From NCBI RefSeq assembly GCF_000724085.1, contig NZ_CCDL010000001.1, forward strand, positions 62,001 through 126,000: a stretch of 64,000 nucleotides of DNA. The letters are read 5' to 3'. A program made the translations under genes and the position numbers. The notes beneath the pieces were generated by a model, which was not told the DNA's origin, made no database searches, and worked only from the letters and a program-made list of their open reading frames with translations. This DNA is from Oceanobacillus manasiensis (GTDB lineage Bacteria > Bacillota > Bacilli > Bacillales > Amphibacillaceae). Shown piece after piece: positions 44,809-52,305 of the stretch; positions within the stretch are counted from its first letter, which is position 1; each line of letters begins with the position of its first letter.

Positions 44809-45536
44809 GCACTTCATTACCTCGATGACGGGCATTTTATTCGGATCTCTTCTTCCTTTTGCACTTCATAAACTCGATGACGGGCATTTTATTCGGATTT
44901 CTTCTTCCTTTTGCACTTCATTACCTCAATGACGTACATTTTATTCGGATCTCTTCTTCCTTTTGCACTTCATAAACTCGATGACGGGCATTTTATTCGG
45001 ATCTCTTCTTCCTTTTGCACTTCATAAACTCGATGACGGGCATTTTATTCGGATCTCTTCTTGCTTTTGCACTTCATTACCTCGATGACGGGCATTTTAT
45101 TCGGATCTCTTCTTGATTTTGCACTTCATCACCTCGATGACGGGCATTTTATTCGGATCTCTTCTTCCTTTTGCACTTCATAAACTCGATGACGTGCATT
45201 TTATTCGGATTTCTTCTTCCTTTTGCACTTCATAAACTCGATGACGGGCAGTTTATTCGGATCTCTTCTTCCTTTTGCACTTCATCACCTCGATGACGGG
45301 CATTTTATTCGGATCTCTTCTTCCTTTTGCACTTCATCACCTCGATGACGGGCATTTTATTCGGATCTCTTCTTCCTTTTGCACTTCATTACCTCAATGA
45401 CGGGCATTTTATTCGGATCTCTTCTTCCTTTTGCACTTCATCACCTCGATCACGTGCATTTTGCTTGGATTTCTTCTTCCTCTTGCACTTCATTACCTCG
45501 ATGACGGGCATTCTGCTCAGATCTCTCTTCGATCTC
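44809..45536. repeat. Tandem array of 14 x 52-bp direct repeats
   Basis: The marker GCACTTCAT recurs at 44809, 44861, 44913, 44965, 45017, 45069, 45121, 45173, 45225, 45277, 45329, 45381, 45433 and 45485, an exact 52-bp period. Each unit contains CTCGATGACGGGCATTTTAT and a pyrimidine tract (CTCTTCTTCCTTTT). Units differ mainly in three bases after TTCAT (TAC, AAA or CAC) and a few points; the last at the fni side is most diverged. There are no unique spacers, so it is not CRISPR. On the minus strand 12 of the 14 units close as ATG...TAA mini-ORFs of 16 codons; one has CTG as start, and the outermost unit has lost its stop. Confidence 0.97.
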
Positions 45537-45565
45537 CATTTTGCACGTGTGAGAGTTATTCTGGT

Positions 45566-45604
45566 AAAGAGAAAGACAGCTGAGATTATTCCTCAGCTGT
45601 CTTA
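45566..45604 (-). terminator. Terminator overlapping the fni stop
   Basis: AAGACAGCTGAG pairs with CTCAGCTGTCTT; the fni stop codon lies in the loop and a T-rich stretch follows on the minus strand. Confidence 0.82.
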
Positions 45605-46650
45605 TTATTTAGTAATGATTTTCCCATCACCGAAACACGATTTGTATTTTTTAATTCGTTTAAGGTTTTTGTTCCAATTCCAAACATCGTCATTTTCAGT
45701 TCTAGTTCAATTTGATCCATTGTTCTTAAAACAGATTCTGCAGACTCGGTTGCTGCTTGTAGTAGTTGTCTGGCAAAGCCGATTACATCTGCTCCTAGTG
45801 TAATAGCTTTTGCAGCATCGACTCCTGTTTTCATTCCGCCACTTGCCACCACAGGCACTGCAGCCTTGCTACTTTTAACTGAAACAATACAGTCCTTCGT
45901 CGGTAACCCCCAATTATTAAATGCCTCAGCAGCTGCTCTCCTTAATGGGTCTTGAGATCGCAATTTTTCCACCTGGCTCCAAGAAGTTCCACCAGCTCCT
46001 GCAACATCAATAAAGGATATTCCTGCATTATAAAGTTTTTCTGCTACTGTGCCATCGATGCCAAAGCCGACTTCCTTGGCTCCAACAGGTACTTGAAGTT
46101 GCTTACAAACAGCTTCGATCTTAGGTAGGAGATTCTCAAAATTTAAATCCCCACCATCTTGGACTGCTTCCTGCAAGCTATTCAAATGAAGGACAAGCGC
46201 ATCTGATTCTGTTAGCTCTACAATCCGCTGTGCCTCGTCCGCTCCGTATCCATAATTCAACTGGACTGCTCCTAAATTTGCTATAAGTGGTACAGTCGGT
46301 GCCTGTTTCCTAATGAGAAACGACTCTTTATGGGCGTCACTTTCAAGCAATGCTCGCGTTGAACCTAACGCAACAGCCCAACCCTTCTCTTCTGCAGCAA
46401 TAGCAAGATTCTGATTGATTTTTGCAGCCAGCTCACTACCACCAGTCATAGAACTCACCAAAAATGGCGCCTTTAGCGCTTTGTTTAAAAATGAAGTCTG
46501 CAAGTCTATATCTGCAAAGTTTATTTCAGGTAAAGCGTTATGTATAAAGGATATCCCTTCTAGCCCTGTTGATTTATTTACACCCTCCACATTATCGTCA
46601 AGACAAAGGCGGATGTGTTCTGTTTTTCTTCTATTTATACCTTCTTCCAC
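45586..46650 (-). CDS. fni: Type 2 isopentenyl-diphosphate delta-isomerase
   Basis: A 354-residue FMN/NADPH-dependent isomerase interconverting IPP and DMAPP. Motifs: NRRKTEHIRLCL at the N-terminus, LVSSMTGGS, IANLGAVQLNYGYG, HLNSLQEAVQDGG, VKEVGFG-type KEVGFGIDG, and VASGGMKTGVDAAKAI. I choose GTG at 46650: AGGAGG is 9 bases upstream, whereas the 6-codon longer frame overlaps that site. The terminator stem starts within the last codons. Confidence 0.93.
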   Translation of the reverse strand: MEEGINRRKTEHIRLCLDDNVEGVNKSTGLEGISFIHNALPEINFADIDLQTSFLNKALKAPFLVSSMTGGSELAAKINQNLAIAAEEKGWAVALGSTRALLESDAHKESFLIRKQAPTVPLIANLGAVQLNYGYGADEAQRIVELTESDALVLHLNSLQEAVQDGGDLNFENLLPKIEAVCKQLQVPVGAKEVGFGIDGTVAEKLYNAGISFIDVAGAGGTSWSQVEKLRSQDPLRRAAAEAFNNWGLPTKDCIVSVKSSKAAVPVVASGGMKTGVDAAKAITLGADVIGFARQLLQAATESAESVLRTMDQIELELKMTMFGIGTKTLNELKNTNRVSVMGKSLLNNKTAEE

Positions 46651-46838
46651 TATGTATAGCCTCCTCAACTAGAACTAAACCAAATTTTATTATAGCACCA
46701 GTTTACTTGTTTCTATTCCGAAATGAAAGAGAAGACCCACTCGCTGATTTATTATTGCACAGTTTGGGAACAAACCTATACAATAACGATAAGCGAAATA
46801 GACGGCATAATAATCTCTATATAAAGGAGGCGACGATA

Positions 46839-47387
46839 TTGAGGGAAAGAGCAAAAAAATTTGCCGAAATGGCGCACGAGGGACAAACCAGAAAAAACTC
46901 CAATGCACCATATGTAACACACCCGATTAGAGTAGCAGGAAGATTAGAGAAAGAAGGATGCAGCGAGGAGCTTATTTGCGCAGCATATTTGCATGATGTT
47001 GTGGAAGATACACCCTATGAAATACAGGACATGGAGGATCATTTTGGAAGCAAAGTAGCCGAACTTGTTGCAGCCCATACGGAAGATAAGTCAAAATCTT
47101 GGGAGGAAAGAAAACAGCATACTATCGATACTATCCGAAGTGGGTCAAAGGAAGTAAAATATTTGATTGTGGCTGATAAATTAGATAACTTACTCGGTCA
47201 AGAACAAGATATTAAACAATTAGGATCAGAAGCAGCTTGGAAAAACTTCAACGCAGGTGTAGATAAACAAAGATGGTACAACGAATCCATTTGTAAAGCC
47301 ATGTATGTTGGGTTGGAGGAAAAAGATATTCCAACCTATTTTAGAGAATATGAAAATTTGATCAAACGTGTGTTTGATTTTTCTTGA
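46839..47387 (+). CDS. Small HD-domain protein, alarmone-hydrolase-like
   Basis: A 182-residue protein starting at TTG (46839), which has AAAGGAGG upstream; the long frame extending upstream overlaps fni. It carries FAEMAHEGQTRKNSNAPYVT and HPIRVAGRL, then AAYLHDVVEDTPYE (His-Asp metal pair) and VADKLDNLLG. This is the order seen in the hydrolase domain of RelA/SpoT and in small Mesh1-like enzymes, so (p)ppGpp hydrolysis is a reasonable guess. There is no synthetase domain. Confidence 0.82.
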   Translation: MRERAKKFAEMAHEGQTRKNSNAPYVTHPIRVAGRLEKEGCSEELICAAYLHDVVEDTPYEIQDMEDHFGSKVAELVAAHTEDKSKSWEERKQHTIDTIRSGSKEVKYLIVADKLDNLLGQEQDIKQLGSEAAWKNFNAGVDKQRWYNESICKAMYVGLEEKDIPTYFREYENLIKRVFDFS

Positions 47388-47393
47388 ATTTCA

Positions 47394-47433
47394 CAACCCC
47401 TCTTACAGCCCAAGAACTGTAAGAGGGGTTGCC
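47394..47433. terminator. Long hairpin between the HD gene and rsgA
   Basis: CAACCCCTCTTACAG pairs with CTGTAAGAGGGGTTG, a 15-bp stem between convergent genes. T runs are weak on both sides. Confidence 0.7.
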
Positions 47434-48489
47434 TTATCTTGCTCGATATTTCTTTTTCTGATCTTTACTAACCTGCTTCCATTTATTCTTTTCTTCAATT
47501 AAAGCTTTTTGGTCCTGCTTTCTTTTTTCATACGCCAATTCTCGTTGCAATTTCAAATAACTTTGAAATCGATCAGTAGATAATTCTCCGTTATCTATCG
47601 CTTCTTTCACCCGACAACCAGGTTCCGTGTCATGTTTGCAATCTGTAAAACGGCACGCTTCCACCAATGCTTCCACGTCTTGAAAAGTTGTACCTATTGC
47701 CTCTTGGCCATCCCACAATTGCAACTCTCTCATACCAGGAGTGTCAATTAGAAGCGCTCCGTTTGGCAAACGAAACATCTCCCTGTGCGTCGTCGTATGC
47801 CTTCCCTTACTATCATCTTCTCTAATCTCTTTTGTTTCTTGGACTTCTTTTCCAAGCAGTGTATTTATTAATGTCGACTTCCCTACTCCTGACGAACCTA
47901 GCAGAGCCCCCGTTTTGCCTGGGGGTAGATAAGATAATAATTGATCTAACCCCTCCCCTGTTTGGCCGCTAACAGAGATAATGGGCACTCCTATTGCAAT
48001 TTCTTCTGTATCAGAAATAACCTCTTCTATTCTTTCCAAAGTACATGAATCTTTCTTTGTTAGAACGATAACAGGGGAAGCTCCACTTTCATAGGTAGAT
48101 AAAATATAGCGCTCTATCCGCCTACTATTAAAATCATGGTCCAAAGCATTCACAATAAATACTGTATCTATATTCGCTGCAACGATTTGTGCCTCGGTTC
48201 GATCACCAGCTGCTTGCCGAATGAACTGACTAGTCCTAGGGAGAAGCTCTTTTATCACTGCCTTTTCTTCATCATATAGCTTCTCTACCACAACCCAGTC
48301 ACCAACAGCCGGAAAATCAAGTGTCCCGTTAGCAGTATGCAAATACTTTCCGCTTACCTGCCCCAAAAATTCCCTATCGCCGTCCGAAAGGCGGTAGCTG
48401 TTTTTTTGAACTGTCAGCACTCTAGCAAGTTTGTCGTGTTCTTCTTTTTCTATAGGTTGGGTCCATCCCATTTTTTCTAAATTGGTCAA
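47434..48489 (-). CDS. rsgA: Ribosome small-subunit GTPase RsgA, long form
   Basis: A 351-residue circularly permuted GTPase: OB-fold (about 40-100), then G4 VLTKKD, G1 GSSGVGKST, G2 GRHTTTHREM, G3 LIDTPGMREL, and the C-terminal zinc finger CRFTDCKHDTEPGCRV. It releases late 30S assembly factors. At 351 residues it is longer than the ~300-residue housekeeping RsgA of Bacillus, with a charged C-terminal tail, so it may be a second copy. The start is TTG with GGAGG 7 bases upstream, and this site can be hidden by an upstream RNA segment (see leader). Confidence 0.92.
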   Translation of the reverse strand: MTNLEKMGWTQPIEKEEHDKLARVLTVQKNSYRLSDGDREFLGQVSGKYLHTANGTLDFPAVGDWVVVEKLYDEEKAVIKELLPRTSQFIRQAAGDRTEAQIVAANIDTVFIVNALDHDFNSRRIERYILSTYESGASPVIVLTKKDSCTLERIEEVISDTEEIAIGVPIISVSGQTGEGLDQLLSYLPPGKTGALLGSSGVGKSTLINTLLGKEVQETKEIREDDSKGRHTTTHREMFRLPNGALLIDTPGMRELQLWDGQEAIGTTFQDVEALVEACRFTDCKHDTEPGCRVKEAIDNGELSTDRFQSYLKLQRELAYEKRKQDQKALIEEKNKWKQVSKDQKKKYRAR

Positions 48490-48494
48490 TTCAT

Positions 48495-48543
48495 TTCCTC
48501 CAGTTTTTAGGAGGAACCGTTTAATTAATTTGAACGTTCCTCC
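48495..48543 (-). promoter_or_regulatory. Alternative-pairing leader (translational attenuator) of rsgA
   Basis: On the minus strand, segment 1 GGAGGAAC (48543-48536) lies inside the leader ORF; segment 2 GTTCCTCC (48517-48510) is its exact complement; segment 3 GGAGGAA (48501-48495) is the rsgA ribosome site. Segments 1:2 form an 8-bp stem extended by GTT:AAC past one bulge; segments 2:3 form a 7-bp stem with an 8-base loop that would hide the ribosome site. Both cannot form together. Confidence 0.7.
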
Positions 48544-48593
48544 ATTTTGTAGTTTTTGGCTCTGATTTGTTCTCTTATTTTATTTACACTCAT
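48525..48593 (-). CDS. 22-residue leader peptide upstream of rsgA
   Basis: An ATG at 48593, 9 bases after AAGGAG, opens MSVNKIREQIRAKNYKMEE and ends with TAA after three more residues (RSN). It is basic and helical. The codons for MEERS contain regulatory segment 1, so ribosomes reading the leader break the 1:2 stem. This position and length resemble erm-type leader peptides. Its sequence is not one I recognise. Confidence 0.65.
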   Translation of the reverse strand: MSVNKIREQIRAKNYKMEERSN

Positions 48594-48634
48594 AAACCAC
48601 CACTCCTTCCAAAATGGATAAAACGCGTCTTTAC

Positions 48635-48663
48635 ATCTTATCGATTTTTAATGTTAGTGTGAA
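48635..48663 (-). promoter_or_regulatory. Sigma-A promoter of the leader-rsgA transcript
   Basis: TTCACA and TAAGAT with a 17-base spacer; the start point would fall about 35 bases before the leader ATG. Confidence 0.55.
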
Positions 48664-48713
48664 AAAATATCTCACATGTTATTATTTCGACTTAACAGTA
48701 AAAAATCCTGCTT

Positions 48714-48752
48714 ATAAAAAATAAGAACCAGATGCACTGCATCTGGTTCCTC
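48714..48752 (-). terminator. Terminator of the aldo/keto reductase gene
   Basis: GAACCAGATGCA pairs with TGCATCTGGTTC, followed by TTATTTTTT on the minus strand. Confidence 0.88.
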
Positions 48753-48763
48753 TAATGTCTGTA

Positions 48764-49588
48764 TTAACGTTTGTTCATTTCACTTGGTTCTGGACCTTTT
48801 CTTTCGTTACGGTCCAATCCTTTAATTTCTTTCATATCTTCTTCACTTAATTCGAAATCGAATACATCAAAGTTTTCTTCAATCCGTGAAGGTGTAACCG
48901 ACTTAGGAATAACAATGTTATTATACTGTAAGTGCCAACGTAAAATAACTTGTGCAGGTGTTTTGCTATATTTATCAGCAATATTTGTTACAACACTATT
49001 ATTTAATACTTCTCCACCTTGCATTAATGGGCTCCAAGCTTCCAGGTAAATGTTGTGCTTATCACAGAAAGCCTTCAACTCAGCTTGTTGTAGGTATGGA
49101 TGGCATTCAACCTGATTAACAGCAGGTACGACCTCACACTCGTCCAATAGACGTTGCAAATGTTCGATATTAAAGTTACATACTCCAATAGCTTTAACAC
49201 GACCATCCTTGTACAATTTTTCTAGCGCTTTATATGTTTCCACATAGTCATCAAATTCTGGTGTTGGCCAATGAATTAAATACAGATCCACATAATCTAA
49301 TCCAAGTCTATCTAAGCTTGCATCAAACGCTTTTAATGTATTTTCATAACCTTGATCACTGTTCCAAACCTTTGTTGTAATAAACAGCTCTTCACGTGGG
49401 ACGTTTTTGTTAGCAATCGCTTTACCAACGCCCTCTTCATTCGCATAAACTTTTGCGGTATCAATAGAACGATAGCCAACTTCTATTGCTTTTTCTACAG
49501 CAGGAGTTGCTTCCTCATCAGGTACCTGCCAAACGCCAAAACCTAACTGTGGCATTTCTAATCCATTATTAAGCGTTACATACTGCAT
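48764..49588 (-). CDS. Aldo/keto reductase (YvgN/YtbE-like, 2,5-diketo-gluconate reductase type)
   Basis: A 274-residue AKR5-type barrel. Catalytic residues: Asp in SIDTAKVYANE, Tyr in the same motif, Lys in ITTKVWNSDQG and His in YLIHWPTP. The cofactor phosphate site is IPKSVTPSRIEEN. Such enzymes reduce methylglyoxal and other aldehydes with NADPH. It differs from the AKR at 1.2 kb, which belongs to another subfamily. Single gene. Confidence 0.92.
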   Translation of the reverse strand: MQYVTLNNGLEMPQLGFGVWQVPDEEATPAVEKAIEVGYRSIDTAKVYANEEGVGKAIANKNVPREELFITTKVWNSDQGYENTLKAFDASLDRLGLDYVDLYLIHWPTPEFDDYVETYKALEKLYKDGRVKAIGVCNFNIEHLQRLLDECEVVPAVNQVECHPYLQQAELKAFCDKHNIYLEAWSPLMQGGEVLNNSVVTNIADKYSKTPAQVILRWHLQYNNIVIPKSVTPSRIEENFDVFDFELSEEDMKEIKGLDRNERKGPEPSEMNKR

Positions 49589-49673
49589 CGTTCAACTTCC
49601 CTTCCATATGAAATGTCCTTATTTTATCACACTGATTTAGAAAACATGTATTCTTATGCTTGAAAGACCTCTA

Positions 49674-50147
49674 CTAATCATCCGTTAATTCTTTATTCTT
49701 TCGATAAGAACGTTTAAGAGAAATGTAATCAAATAAGAATAGGAAAATAATAAAGAAAACGGAAGGTCCAATGATGTCAAACCAATCTTCTGTATTAGAT
49801 GGCTTACCATTAAACAGAAAAATAACTATAAAAAAAACAAATCCTGAAGAAATTGCAGCAATAAACCTGAACTTTCGCTCTTTCTTGTACTGTTTCTGAT
49901 TATAGACATTTGTAAATTCAATACCCGAGAAGATATAACGCATGTATGTATAAGTGCCAATAAAACCAAAAACGATAAATAGTGTAATTGCTATATCAAA
50001 CTCTCCTAGATCAAACAAAAAAATTTCTAGCGCTGCAAATATAAACGCCCCTAGAGCCAAAATCACTGCACTCTCTCCGAGAAAATACAGTATACGAGTT
50101 CTCTTATACTCGTCATCAGGTAGTAAATAATTTAAAAATGATTTCAT
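49674..50147 (-). CDS. Unrecognised four-helix membrane protein paired with a Xre regulator
   Basis: A 157-residue protein with four hydrophobic segments (about 25-45, 52-75, 97-113, 127-145) and a lysine-rich end. The ATG at 50147 lies two bases past the stop of the regulator gene and has GGGAGGG upstream. Small HTH plus membrane protein pairs of this form are common in Firmicutes and often of unknown role. I do not recognise the membrane family. Confidence 0.78.
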   Translation of the reverse strand: MKSFLNYLLPDDEYKRTRILYFLGESAVILALGAFIFAALEIFLFDLGEFDIAITLFIVFGFIGTYTYMRYIFSGIEFTNVYNQKQYKKERKFRFIAAISSGFVFFIVIFLFNGKPSNTEDWFDIIGPSVFFIIFLFLFDYISLKRSYRKNKELTDD

Positions 50148-50148
50148 A

Positions 50149-50343
50149 TTAAAATCCCTCCCAAAATAGTTCATCCAATGTCTTCCCAAGTTCTTTACAA
50201 ATGGCAATACAAAGATTAAGACTTGGATTATATTCACCTTTTTCTATTAGGCCAATTGTCTGCCTCGTTGCCTTTACCCTGCTTGCAAGCTGTTCTTGAG
50301 TCCATCCCTTTTCCATTCTCGCTAACTTTATTCTATTTACCAT
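50149..50343 (-). CDS. Small Xre-family HTH regulator
   Basis: A 64-residue Cro/C1-type DNA-binding protein: KLARMEKGWTQEQLASRVKA, then TRQTIGLIEKGEYNPSL as the recognition helix region, and LGKTLDELFWEGF. It resembles YvaO/YgzD-type mini-regulators. The ATG at 50343 follows GTGGAGG. It very likely controls itself and the membrane protein through the tandem repeats upstream. Confidence 0.9.
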   Translation of the reverse strand: MVNRIKLARMEKGWTQEQLASRVKATRQTIGLIEKGEYNPSLNLCIAICKELGKTLDELFWEGF

Positions 50344-50357
50344 GGAGACCTCCACTT

Positions 50358-50397
50358 TGTTATATATACATTACATTTGTTATTTATATATTACATT
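50358..50397. promoter_or_regulatory. Two tandem 20-bp repeats, likely operator of the Xre regulator
   Basis: TGTTATATATACATTACATT is followed directly by TGTTATTTATATATTACATT. A third, degenerate copy may follow to about 50418. The repeats sit 15 bases ahead of the regulator ATG; the 20-bp period places the copies on one face of the DNA. Confidence 0.6.
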
Positions 50398-50426
50398 AGA
50401 CATATATATATTGCAATTCATTTTCT

Positions 50427-50460
50427 AAAAAAGGCTTGCCAGTCGAGATACTGACAAGCC
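50427..50460 (-). terminator. Terminator of the ABC-F gene
   Basis: GGCTTGTCAGT pairs with ACTGGCAAGCC (one G-T) on the minus strand, followed by six Ts, 13 bases past the stop. Confidence 0.88.
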
Positions 50461-50472
50461 CTCGTATTTACT

Positions 50473-52110
50473 TTATCCTTCGTTCCTCTCCAACCATTTC
50501 TTTCTTGCAAAGGTGTAATTACCTTCGAACCTTGTAAGCTTCTGATCTGCAAGTAGGTAGGTAACAGGAAATAAGCGATCAAGAAAATAGCGGTCATGGG
50601 AGACGGTTATAATCGTTCCCTCAAATTGTTCCAGTGCTTCTTCCAGCACCTCTTTTGATTCTATATCTAAATGATTGGTCGGCTCATCTAATAATAGTAG
50701 ATTGTGTTTTTGATAAACAAGCTCTGCTAAACGTAGCCGCATTCTCTCTCCACCACTAAGCTGCTTTACCTTTTTAAAAACACTTGGACCATAAAAAAGG
50801 AAGGTTGCCAGGATTCCTCTTGCTTCCCCTTCTGTAACGGCAACATGCTCCCGAAACTCCTCTAGGACGGTTCTGTTCGCATCCATCTCCAGCATATGCT
50901 GGGAAAGGTAGCCAATGGAGAGGTTACTCCCTTGTTTTACCCAACCTTGATCAGGAATCTCTAACCCGAGCATCAGGTGGAGCAACGTTGTTTTTCCTGC
51001 TCCGTTTTCGCCTATTAATGCAATGCGTTCCCGGAAACGGACTAGTAAGGATAAATCCTCAAACAGAGATTGGTTCCCATACTGCTTTGAAACATGATCA
51101 AGCTTTAAAACTTCTTTCCCACTACGTTTACCCATTTCAAAATCGAGATCAATTTTCTTCTGATCAATAATCGGTCTCTTTAATACAGTAAGTCGATCAA
51201 GTGCCTTTTGCATGCTTTTTGCCCGTCTGTGTAGACCATCATTAGGGGGATTGGCCTGGTTAGCCCACTCTTTAAGACGTTTAATTGTTTCCTTCATTTT
51301 ATGAATTTTTTTCTGCTGGTCTTCGTATTGCTGAAACTCTTTTAGAAGTCTCGTTTCTCTTTCTTTCACGAAACCCGTATAGTTCGTGTGATACTTTATA
51401 ATTTCCCCCTGATCCATTTCCAAAATGGATGATATTGTTTCATCTAAAAAATAACGGTCATGGGAGACAATTACCACTGTGCCATTGTATTGTCGAATAA
51501 AAGTAGTGAGCCATTCTATTGCTAAAAAATCTAGATGGTTCGTAGGTTCGTCAAGCAACAGGAGATCAGGCGCTTTCAACAATATTTGTGCCAAACCTAC
51601 TTTCGTCTTTTCTCCCCCACTGAGCTGGTGCCATTTTTTATTTTCCAAATCGGTCATTTGCAAACCATTCAAAACGTGATGCACCTGGGCATCCATTTCG
51701 TACCCGCCGTCCTGCTGAAACTGGTCTAATAAAGACCCATACCTTTCCATATATCGATCAAGCTTATTAGAATCTCTTTCATTTGCCATGTGATGCTCTA
51801 AGGTCGTCATTTTATCTTTTATTTTATTTAACTCTTCAAATACCTCATACATTAACGTGTTTACAGTCTTTTTATCATCCGGCATGGCAATTTGTTTTAA
51901 AAGCCCTGTTCGAAGACCCTTCTTCCAAGAAATCATGCCACTTTCCTGATCTGATTCCTTTGCGATCAGATTTAGGAGGCTCGTTTTTCCTTCCCCATTT
52001 CTTCCAATTAGCCCAATTCTTTCACCTTGTTTGATTTCGAAATTTATATCTTGAAAAATAGTATTTGCACCAATTATTTGCGTCACATTTCGTAAACTGC
52101 ATAAAATCAT
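50473..52110 (-). CDS. ABC-F ATPase, ribosome-protection type (VmlR/ExpZ-like)
   Basis: A 545-residue protein with two ATPase domains and no membrane segment. Domain 1: GRNGEGKTS, LSGGEKTKVGLAQ, LLLLDEPTNHLD. The charged linker (about 255-330, QQYEDQQKKIHKMKETIKR to AKSMQKALDRL) is the arm that reaches the ribosome. Domain 2: GENGAGKTT, LSGGERMRLRLAE, LLLLDEPTNHLD. Its length and the leader with two small ORFs and a terminator fit antibiotic-resistance ABC-F proteins such as VmlR, which displace lincosamides, streptogramin A or pleuromutilins. The drug range is inference. Confidence 0.85.
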   Translation of the reverse strand: MILCSLRNVTQIIGANTIFQDINFEIKQGERIGLIGRNGEGKTSLLNLIAKESDQESGMISWKKGLRTGLLKQIAMPDDKKTVNTLMYEVFEELNKIKDKMTTLEHHMANERDSNKLDRYMERYGSLLDQFQQDGGYEMDAQVHHVLNGLQMTDLENKKWHQLSGGEKTKVGLAQILLKAPDLLLLDEPTNHLDFLAIEWLTTFIRQYNGTVVIVSHDRYFLDETISSILEMDQGEIIKYHTNYTGFVKERETRLLKEFQQYEDQQKKIHKMKETIKRLKEWANQANPPNDGLHRRAKSMQKALDRLTVLKRPIIDQKKIDLDFEMGKRSGKEVLKLDHVSKQYGNQSLFEDLSLLVRFRERIALIGENGAGKTTLLHLMLGLEIPDQGWVKQGSNLSIGYLSQHMLEMDANRTVLEEFREHVAVTEGEARGILATFLFYGPSVFKKVKQLSGGERMRLRLAELVYQKHNLLLLDEPTNHLDIESKEVLEEALEQFEGTIITVSHDRYFLDRLFPVTYLLADQKLTRFEGNYTFARKKWLERNEG

Positions 52111-52226
52111 TTGTTTTGCCTCCTATAGAAGAGACATCCCTACAAATGGTTGGTATTGTTATTGTTTTCACTGCATTTATATTTGCATAGCTAAACATAC
52201 AACAATTTTCAAAAAAGTATAAACCA

Positions 52227-52263
52227 TAAAAAAGACGACAAAGAGCAACCGCTCCCTGTCGTC
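52227..52263 (-). terminator. Attenuator terminator ahead of the ABC-F gene
   Basis: GACGACA...GAGC pairs with GCTC...TGTCGTC, a long stem followed by TTTTTT on the minus strand. The stem begins at the base right after the stop codon of the second leader ORF, so a ribosome stalled there would block folding. Confidence 0.88.
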
Positions 52264-52305
52264 CTAAATCCGTAGCAGGTAGATGCCTCTTACTGGTTTT
52301 TCCAT
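52264..52305 (-). CDS. Second leader peptide of the ABC-F gene (13 residues)
   Basis: MEKPVRGIYLLRI, starting at ATG 52305 with AGGAG 7 bases upstream. The ATG shares one base with the first leader's stop (TAATG). The C-terminal YLLRI recalls arginine/leucine-rich stalling ends of erm-type leaders. Likely a stalling peptide. Confidence 0.65.
   Translation of the reverse strand: MEKPVRGIYLLRI

Noticed and set aside
44809-45536. CRISPR array
   Set aside because: The whole 52-bp unit is repeated with almost no unique spacer, the variable part is three bases, and there are no cas genes.
45327-45803. 158-codon plus-strand ORF across the repeats into fni
   Set aside because: It has no ribosome site, its repeat-derived part changes frame every 52 bases, and its end is antisense to fni.
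46569-46838. N-terminal extension of the HD protein
   Set aside because: It overlaps the start of fni on the other strand, and a TTG with AAAGGAGG at 46839 gives a full domain.
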